A DNA stretch of 46,914 nucleotides. Origin: Chitinophagales bacterium. GTDB lineage: Bacteria > Bacteroidota > Bacteroidia > Chitinophagales > JADIYW01. The notes beneath the pieces were generated by a model. That model saw nothing but the letters and a program-made list of their open reading frames with translations. It was not told where the DNA came from and did not search any database. The DNA lies in NCBI GenBank assembly GCA_020848475.1, contig JADKZZ010000069.1:1-46914 (forward strand), read 5' to 3'. Positions 18,891-25,507 of this stretch are shown piece after piece; position 1 is the stretch's first letter, and every line of letters starts with the position of its first letter. The position numbers were made by a program, and so were the translations under genes.

Positions 18891-20375
18891 ATGCAAGAGC
18901 AAGAAATTAAAGAAGATGAATCTGTGAAAAATTTAGAGACAGACGCGAACGATGGTGCACCTAAAAAGGAAAAAAAGGAACGCACACGCATTGCGCGTAA
19001 AGTGGCAGAAAAGGTAGTGCCTGCCAAGAAAACAAAAGAAAATGTAGATGCAGAGAATAAACAATCAGCGCCACACAAAAAAGCAGAAATTCAACAATCA
19101 GTTATCCAAGAAGAAGTAGCAGCAGAAGTAGAAGAAAAAATACAAGAAGAAACACATATTGAACCATCAAGAGAAAGTGTGGCAGACATCATACATGCTA
19201 TTGAGCAAAATGATGAAGTGGCGCTTCCTGAAGAAAAAAAGATAGATTTTAATATAGATTTAGATGGTGTTATTCTAGGCGAAGGTGTGTTGGAAATTAT
19301 ACCAGAAGGCTATGGTTTTTTGCGTTCCTCAGATTATAATTATTTGTCATCTCCTGATGATGTGTATGTGTCGCCATCACAAATAAAATTGATAGGTCTA
19401 AAAACTGGAGATACTATTGTCGGTAACATTCGTCCACCAAAAGAGGGCGAGAAATATTTTGCACTTTTGCGTGTAGAATCTATCAATGGCAAAACGCCAC
19501 AAGAAATACGTGATAGAGTGCCATTCGATTATTTGACGCCATTGTTTCCTACAGAAAAATTAGACTTATTTCAAGAGGCCAATAATTACTCTACACGTAT
19601 TGTCGATTTATTTACACCTATCGGGAAAGGACAACGTGGTATGATAGTAGCGCAGCCAAAAACTGGTAAAACGATGTTGCTGAAAGACATTGCCAATTCT
19701 ATTGCCAAGAACCATCCAGAAGTATATTTAATTATCTTATTAATAGATGAACGCCCTGAAGAGGTAACAGATATGCAACGCAGCGTGAAAGCCGAAGTAG
19801 TCGCATCGACCTTCGATGAGCCAGCAGATAGACATGTGAAAGTAGCGAGCATCGTGTTGCAAAAAGCAAAACGACTAGTAGAGTGCGGTCATGATGTAGT
19901 AATCTTATTAGATTCCATTACACGCTTAGCACGAGCTCACAATACAGTCGCACCATCGTCGGGCAAGGTGCTGTCTGGTGGTGTGGAGGCAAATGCCTTG
20001 CATAAGCCTAAGCAGTTCTTTGGCGCAGCGCGTAACATCGAAAACGGTGGCTCACTAACCATTATAGCAACAGCATTAACAGATACAGGCTCAAAAATGG
20101 ACGAAGTAATTTTTGAAGAATTTAAAGGTACTGGTAATATGGAATTGCAATTGGATCGAAAATTATCGAATCGTAGAATTTTCCCAGCTGTTGACGTGGT
20201 AGCTTCCTCGACACGAAGAGATGATTTGTTGTTAGACAAAGATGTATTACAAAAAATGTGGATTTTGCGCAACCATTTAGCAGATATGAACTCAGAAGAG
20301 TCCATGAAATTCTTATTGCAACAGATGAAAGGCACTAGAAGCAATGAAGAATTCTTGCTGACAATGAACCGATAA
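18891..20375 (+). CDS. rho: Transcription termination factor Rho
   Basis: [38 protein letters not shown]-binding domain; [49 protein letters not shown]-/R-loop region. Confidence 0.97.
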   Translation: MQEQEIKEDESVKNLETDANDGAPKKEKKERTRIARKVAEKVVPAKKTKENVDAENKQSAPHKKAEIQQSVIQEEVAAEVEEKIQEETHIEPSRESVADIIHAIEQNDEVALPEEKKIDFNIDLDGVILGEGVLEIIPEGYGFLRSSDYNYLSSPDDVYVSPSQIKLIGLKTGDTIVGNIRPPKEGEKYFALLRVESINGKTPQEIRDRVPFDYLTPLFPTEKLDLFQEANNYSTRIVDLFTPIGKGQRGMIVAQPKTGKTMLLKDIANSIAKNHPEVYLIILLIDERPEEVTDMQRSVKAEVVASTFDEPADRHVKVASIVLQKAKRLVECGHDVVILLDSITRLARAHNTVAPSSGKVLSGGVEANALHKPKQFFGAARNIENGGSLTIIATALTDTGSKMDEVIFEEFKGTGNMELQLDRKLSNRRIFPAVDVVASSTRRDDLLLDKDVLQKMWILRNHLADMNSEESMKFLLQQMKGTRSNEEFLLTMNR

Positions 20376-20440
20376 CAATTAGATAATTAACTAATTAGCA
20401 AAATAGCACATAAAAAAATAGACTTTTTAATACTATTTTG

Positions 20441-20448
20441 TATCTTTG
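20441..20448 (+). promoter_or_regulatory. -7 element TATCTTTG upstream of rpmH
   Basis: TATCTTTGCAG matches TAnnTTTG; about 66 nt upstream of the rpmH ATG. Confidence 0.55.
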
Positions 20449-20514
20449 CAGTCCGAATTTTAGCAGAATAATGCTGGAAATCAACAATTATAATAATTTT
20501 AGAATTGAAATAAG

Positions 20515-20670
20515 ATGAAAAGAACGTTTCAACCATCGGTAAGAAAAAGAAAGAACAAACACGGTTTCCGTGAGCGTATGGCGACTAAAGGTGGTCGTGC
20601 TGTATTGAACGCACGTCGTGCGAAAGGAAGAAAAAAATTATCAATTTCTGACGAAAGAAAAGGAAAATAA
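20515..20670 (+). CDS. rpmH: 50S ribosomal protein L34
   Basis: Hand translation: [51 protein letters not shown]. Too short for the ORF track. Confidence 0.97.
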   Translation: MKRTFQPSVRKRKNKHGFRERMATKGGRAVLNARRAKGRKKLSISDERKGK

Positions 20671-20768
20671 TAGCTGGAACAAGTAAACATCAACGGCTTA
20701 GCTTCACTAAAGAAGAACGACTAAAAAGCAGAAAACGCATAGACGAACTTTTTAGCGAGAAAGCCTTT

Positions 20769-21071
20769 GTGCAAAACCAACTTATTAGAATATACTTTAA
20801 ACAAGTAGAACTGAATTGCGCCTTTCCGGCGCAATTTGCTTTTGCAGCACCTAAGAAAATATTTCCAAATGCTGTAGATAGAAACCGTTTAAAAAGACTC
20901 ATGCGCGAAAGCATGCGCTTACAAAAAACCGAGTTTTACAAAATACTTCAAGAAAAAGACATACAGATAGTTTTGCTATTGAGCTATCATGCAAAAAAAA
21001 TACACGATTATAAAGAAGTGGATGAAGCTGTAACTAAGTTGCTGAAAAAATTAGTTATTGAGTTAGGATGA
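20769..21071 (+). CDS. rnpA: Ribonuclease P protein component (track start GTG 20769; true N-terminus is probably upstream, see findings)
   Basis: FAFAAPKKIFPNAVDRNRLKRLMRESMRLQK (RNR motif). In-frame upstream sequence HQRLSFTKEERLKSRKRIDELFSEKAF is also RnpA-like. Confidence 0.93.
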   Translation: MQNQLIRIYFKQVELNCAFPAQFAFAAPKKIFPNAVDRNRLKRLMRESMRLQKTEFYKILQEKDIQIVLLLSYHAKKIHDYKEVDEAVTKLLKKLVIELG

Positions 21072-21134
21072 TTTATTATATCTCCTGTTTACCTAATATT
21101 TTTTTTGCAATTCAATAATTTCCTTTAAATATTG

Positions 21135-21158
21135 CTGAATTCAAGTGATAAATGCAAC
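21135..21158. repeat. Short direct repeat, copy 1 (CTGAATTCAAGTGATAAATGCAAC)
   Basis: 20 of 24 positions match the copy at 21204-21227. Confidence 0.5.
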
Positions 21159-21203
21159 TTTATTTAAAATAGGTTTATCGTTGTTAAAGATAGCATTTAC
21201 AAA

Positions 21204-21227
21204 CTAAGTTCAAGCCATAAATGCAAC
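21204..21227. repeat. Short direct repeat, copy 2 (CTAAGTTCAAGCCATAAATGCAAC)
   Basis: 20 of 24 positions match the copy at 21135-21158; same orientation, 69 bp offset. Confidence 0.5.
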
Positions 21228-21437
21228 AATAATCATCCCGTATAAGAAACAACTATAATTTCTTATCAACTTAGCAATTGAAATACCTTTTTTGAAATCT
21301 TACCGATTTTATTCAAATCATATACAATACTTAAAGAATGTTTAGAAATAGTCAGTAAAAAAACAAAAGAAATTAAGCAGAATAATGTGTGACAAATTGA
21401 CAAGGTAAGATAATTTATTATTATATTTATCTTAACA

Positions 21438-21668
21438 ATGAAACTCAAACAAATTCTCATACTTCCATTTATCGCATTGATAAAAATCTATAAATATTCT
21501 ATTTCCCCACTCCTAGGTGAAAATAAATGTCGTTATCAACCATCCTGTTCTACTTATGCCATAGAAGCTTTGCAAAAACATGGATTATTTAAAGGCGGAT
21601 ATCTGGCAATAAAACGGATTTTATCCTGCCACCCTTGGGGCGGCTCAGGCTATGATCCAGTACCCTAA
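21438..21668 (+). CDS. yidD: Membrane protein insertion efficiency factor YidD
   Basis: [60 protein letters not shown]. Confidence 0.96.
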   Translation: MKLKQILILPFIALIKIYKYSISPLLGENKCRYQPSCSTYAIEALQKHGLFKGGYLAIKRILSCHPWGGSGYDPVP

Positions 21669-21763
21669 TTCTCTTTGTATTTTTTAACCATTGTTACTAT
21701 AATTTTTTAGTAGCTTTAAGGTTTAATACCATTGAAATAAATGCATACGCTAAATAAAAGAAT

Positions 21764-23407
21764 ATGAAAAACGCTATCACCATATTTTGTCTTTGCTTGC
21801 TATTAAATGCTACCGCAGCAGACCAAAATCGCTACTTTGAAATTGCTAAAAACATGGAATTGTTTACACAATTGTATAAAGAGCTAAATACCTACTATGT
21901 TGATGACGTAGATCCAAATAAATTAATGACAGATGGCATTAATAAAATGCTTGACGGCTTGGATCCATTTACAAATTACATCACAGGAGCCGACTTAGAT
22001 GAATATCAATTCCAAACGACAGGCAAATATGGTGGCATTGGCGCTCGTATCTCTAAAATTGGCGATGGTGTTATTATTACAGATCCTTACGAAGGCTTTC
22101 CTGCTCAAAAAGCAGGCTTGCAAGCAGGCGATTTAATTGTAGAAATCGATGGTAAAGTGGCGACAAAATACAACTCTGACGAAGTCAGCCAATTATTAAA
22201 AGGAGAACCGGGAACAAAAATTGTGGTGAAGGTAAAAAAAGCAATTTCCAACGAAGAAAAAACATACACCTTCAACCGTCAAGAAATAAAAATTGAAAAC
22301 GTGCCTTACTATGGTATGGTCAATGATAAAATCGGTTACATCAAATTGATTTCCTTCACAGACAATGCAGCACAAGAAGTACAAGATGCATTGCGTAGCT
22401 TGAAAAAAAATCCAAATATTAAAGGCGTAATCCTAGATGTGCGTGGCAATGGTGGTGGCTTGTTGAATGAAGCTATTAATATTTGCAACACCTTTGTAGA
22501 AAGAGGCGTAAACATCGTGAATACAAAAGGAAAAATACAAGAAGCCAATTTTCAGTATTCAACAACAGGAAAACCTGTGGACATCGATATTCCATTGGCA
22601 GTGTTGACCGATGCTGGTTCAGCTTCAGCATCAGAAATCGTATCAGGTTCGATTCAAGATTTAGATCGTGGCCTTATTATTGGACAAAATACCTATGGCA
22701 AAGGCTTGGTGCAAGTAACAAAACCAGTGGCATACAAGGCCAAATTAAAAGTGACCATTTCAAAATATTATATACCTAGTGGCAGATGCATACAACGAAT
22801 CGATTATTCGCACAGAAGTGCAGATGGCATCGCAAGTGCATTGCCTGATTCTTTACGTAAGATTTATAAAACAAAATCAGGACGCATCGTTAAAGATGGT
22901 GCAGGCATTGAACCAGATATTAAGACAGAAGAAGAAAAAGTAGCTCCAGTAACTATCGCACTTTTTACCAATAATCACTTTTTCCAATTTGCAAATCAAT
23001 ATAAATATGATCATCAAACATTAAGAGATGGAAATAATTTCTCTTTGTCTGATGAAGAATATAAGCAGTTTACTGATTATCTAAAAGGCAAAGATTATGA
23101 ATATACAACTCCAAGCGAAGTGAAGTTAAATGATTTGAAAAAAACAATCAAAGAAGATAGTTACTCAGAAACAGTACAGCAAGTAATTACAGACTTAGAA
23201 TCAAAAATAAAACACGATAAATCGAAAGATTTAATTAAATATAAAGACGAAATAAAACATTTATTAGAACAAGAAATAGTAAGCAGATATACCTATGAAA
23301 AAGGTAGAATTGCCAATAGTTTGAAAGATGATGCAGAAATCAAAAAAGCCATTGAAGTTTTGTCTGACGTAGCGAAATATAAATCCATGCTTTCTGCACA
23401 AAAATAA
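21764..23407 (+). CDS. S41 family C-terminal processing peptidase with PDZ domain
   Basis: Signal peptide; PDZ GGIGARISKIGDGVIITDPYEGFPAQKAGLQAGDLIVEIDG; catalytic region GNGGGLLNEAI...TDAGSASASEIVSGSIQDLDRGLIIGQNTYGKGLVQ. Confidence 0.95.
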   Translation: MKNAITIFCLCLLLNATAADQNRYFEIAKNMELFTQLYKELNTYYVDDVDPNKLMTDGINKMLDGLDPFTNYITGADLDEYQFQTTGKYGGIGARISKIGDGVIITDPYEGFPAQKAGLQAGDLIVEIDGKVATKYNSDEVSQLLKGEPGTKIVVKVKKAISNEEKTYTFNRQEIKIENVPYYGMVNDKIGYIKLISFTDNAAQEVQDALRSLKKNPNIKGVILDVRGNGGGLLNEAINICNTFVERGVNIVNTKGKIQEANFQYSTTGKPVDIDIPLAVLTDAGSASASEIVSGSIQDLDRGLIIGQNTYGKGLVQVTKPVAYKAKLKVTISKYYIPSGRCIQRIDYSHRSADGIASALPDSLRKIYKTKSGRIVKDGAGIEPDIKTEEEKVAPVTIALFTNNHFFQFANQYKYDHQTLRDGNNFSLSDEEYKQFTDYLKGKDYEYTTPSEVKLNDLKKTIKEDSYSETVQQVITDLESKIKHDKSKDLIKYKDEIKHLLEQEIVSRYTYEKGRIANSLKDDAEIKKAIEVLSDVAKYKSMLSAQK

Positions 23408-24108
23408 TGCATACAAACGAGCACCCTATTTATATCTTATGTATCGAAACGGCCAATGCTGTTACATCAGTTGCTATCGCAAAAAATGATATTTGCTTTG
23501 CTTTAAGAGAAATCAATACATCAAATAAAGCCGCTGACACACTGCATAAGCTTATTGAAGAATTGTTGCTATCGTGCGCGCTCACTTTTAATGACATTCA
23601 TGCCATAGCTTTAAGCTCAGGACCAGGTTCTTACACTGGCTTGCGCATTGCTGCTGCTGCTGCTAAAGGCTATGCTTTTGCATTGCAAATTCCTATAATC
23701 AGCATTTCCACTTTTCAGGCGATGTTGTTTGGCATACAACACCGTTACCATCAATTAGCTTATGATGTCTATGTGCCCATGATAGATGCACGCAGAATGG
23801 AAGTTTTTACGTCTTTTTTTAAAGCAGATGGACAGCTTGTTCAAGCCTATTCATCGCTTATTATTGATGATGAATTTAATACACTACTCGATAACACGAA
23901 AAAATATATTTTCTTTGGAAATGGCGCATTTAAAGTGCCACTGGCAAATATTATACCAACAAATGTTGTCTATACAGAATATATGCCGAGCGCTGCTGAT
24001 GTATGTGCGCTTGCCTACAAGCACTATACTACGCAACAATTTGTAGATATAGCTTATTTCGAGCCAAATTATACAAAGGCTGTATATACAACAGTTTCAA
24101 AGCATTAA
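23407..24108 (+). CDS. tsaB: tRNA threonylcarbamoyladenosine biosynthesis protein TsaB
   Basis: ILCIETANAVTSVAIA...IHAIALSSGPGSYTGLRIAAAAAKGYAFALQIPIISISTFQAM. Overlaps the preceding stop by 1 nt. Confidence 0.93.
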   Translation: MHTNEHPIYILCIETANAVTSVAIAKNDICFALREINTSNKAADTLHKLIEELLLSCALTFNDIHAIALSSGPGSYTGLRIAAAAAKGYAFALQIPIISISTFQAMLFGIQHRYHQLAYDVYVPMIDARRMEVFTSFFKADGQLVQAYSSLIIDDEFNTLLDNTKKYIFFGNGAFKVPLANIIPTNVVYTEYMPSAADVCALAYKHYTTQQFVDIAYFEPNYTKAVYTTVSKH

Positions 24109-24224
24109 TTTATGTAGATTTTATGGAAAATATATTATAACCAATGCAACCTTTTTCCCAAAATTTATTTCTTATAAAAAATTGGTATAAGATTTGAATA
24201 TTCGGATAAAGAAAAAATACATAA

Positions 24225-24557
24225 ATGAAATCTATGACAGTAAATAATAATAACCATGTACAACCTGAACTAAAAATTGACTTACAAATTTTACGTAAAT
24301 CTGTTTTAGTGCTACGTTCTGTCAACCATAAGCTTCGTCAGGAAATTATACAACTAATAGATAAAAATGGCAAAATGACGGTCACAGACTTATACATTAA
24401 ACTACGTATAGAACAGTCAGTAGCATCACAACATTTAGCGTTGCTTAGACGTGCAGGTGTAGTTGTCACCAGCCGCGACGGAAAATATATCTACTATTCT
24501 GTTGACCACGAACGTCTCGACGAAATTTCGAGATTGCTCTCAGAACTAGTAAAGTAA
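24225..24557 (+). CDS. ArsR-family winged-helix regulator (cysteine-free), copy 1
   Basis: LRSVNHKLRQEIIQLIDKNGKMTVTDLYIKLRIEQSVASQHLALLRRAGVVVTSRDGKYIYYSVD; no Cys in the translation. Confidence 0.87.
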   Translation: MKSMTVNNNNHVQPELKIDLQILRKSVLVLRSVNHKLRQEIIQLIDKNGKMTVTDLYIKLRIEQSVASQHLALLRRAGVVVTSRDGKYIYYSVDHERLDEISRLLSELVK

Positions 24558-24601
24558 TATTCTACTTTTATAAACATTACTATCCATAATTTGTTTAAAT
24601 T

Positions 24602-24629
24602 AAATATTTTGAGAAATCTCAAAATATTT
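24602..24629. promoter_or_regulatory. Perfect 13-2-13 palindrome, candidate ArsR-type operator
   Basis: AAATATTTTGAGA-AA-TCTCAAAATATTT, upstream of a -7-like TATATTTG (24654-24661) and the second arsR-like ATG (24691). Confidence 0.5.
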
Positions 24630-24653
24630 TATATTTTATTACAAATAATTCTA

Positions 24654-24661
24654 TATATTTG
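24654..24661 (+). promoter_or_regulatory. -7 element TATATTTG upstream of the second arsR-like gene
   Basis: TAnnTTTG match 29 nt before ATG 24691. Confidence 0.45.
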
Positions 24662-24690
24662 TAGTGAACTAAATCATAAAAAAAGATTTT

Positions 24691-25023
24691 ATGGAAAATT
24701 TTGAATTTAACACCGAGAAAATCGAGAAAGCAGCAGAGCTTTTGAGAGCCGTGGCTCATCACTTAAGATTAAAAATCATTAAGCTGATCCATGAAAAAAA
24801 AGAAGTGAATGTAAACGTAATTTACAACACACTTAAAATTGAACAGTCTATCACATCACAACACCTAAAAATTCTAAGAGGTGTAGATGTAGTTCGCACA
24901 AGAAGAGATGGCAAAAAGATTTATTACTCACTAAACTATGAACGTTTAGAAGCAATGCATCGCGGTATCGACTTGTTCGAAGAGTGGACACAAAATCGCA
25001 AAGCAGCGAAGAAGAAAAAATAA
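24691..25023 (+). CDS. ArsR-family winged-helix regulator (cysteine-free), copy 2
   Basis: LRAVAHHLRLKIIKLIHEKKEVNVNVIYNTLKIEQSITSQHLKILRGVDVVRTRRDGKKIYYSLNYERLEAM; paralogous to 24225..24557. Confidence 0.88.
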   Translation: MENFEFNTEKIEKAAELLRAVAHHLRLKIIKLIHEKKEVNVNVIYNTLKIEQSITSQHLKILRGVDVVRTRRDGKKIYYSLNYERLEAMHRGIDLFEEWTQNRKAAKKKK

Positions 25024-25048
25024 GTAATTTCTTTTTAGCTGAACATTT

Positions 25049-25090
25049 AAACTATTATTTGTCGTACTTTAGACAGATAATAGTTTTTTT
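25049..25090 (+). terminator. Strong hairpin plus T-tract immediately upstream of the AhpD-like gene
   Basis: AAACTATTATTTGTC-(GTACTTTA)-GACAGATAATAGTTT with one G-T pair, then TTTT; 5 nt before ATG 25096. Confidence 0.75.
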
Positions 25091-25095
25091 ATTTT

Positions 25096-25449
25096 ATGGA
25101 AAAAGCAGTAAAAGAATTTAATGACTATCGTGCTAAAATGAACGAAGTGATTTTAGCACAACAAAATTTAACGCTCAATCGGTTTTTTAATTTAGATATG
25201 CATGCCTATGCAGCAGGTGCAATCGATGCAAAAACAAAAGAAATGCTTGGTTTAGTGGCTTCTATGGTGTTGCGTTGCGACGACTGTATAAAATATCATC
25301 TTGGAAAATCGTATGAAGCAGGCATTTCAACAGCACAAGTGTATGAAGTGTTTGCAATTGCTAACTTAGTTGGCGGTAGTATTTGCATTCCTCACACGCG
25401 TAGAGCAGCAGAATACTGGCAGGCATTACAAAGTAATTCATGCGTGTAA
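25096..25449 (+). CDS. Carboxymuconolactone decarboxylase/AhpD-like family protein
   Basis: AGAIDAKTKEMLGLVASMVLRCDDCIKYHLGKSYEAGISTAQVYEVFAIANLVGGSICIPHTRRA; CxxCxxxH motif. Confidence 0.9.
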   Translation: MEKAVKEFNDYRAKMNEVILAQQNLTLNRFFNLDMHAYAAGAIDAKTKEMLGLVASMVLRCDDCIKYHLGKSYEAGISTAQVYEVFAIANLVGGSICIPHTRRAAEYWQALQSNSCV

Positions 25450-25507
25450 GATTTAATACTTGAATATTAACGCATAAATTCATTAACGCATATACTCATA
25501 TTTAACG

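Noticed and set aside
18797-19078. 93-aa minus ORF opposite the rho N-terminus
   Set aside because: Ser/Phe-rich mirror of a Lys/Glu-rich coding sequence, a typical antisense artefact.
19937-20344. 135-aa minus ORF opposite rho
   Set aside because: Fully nested antisense to a highly conserved CDS with no recognisable domain.
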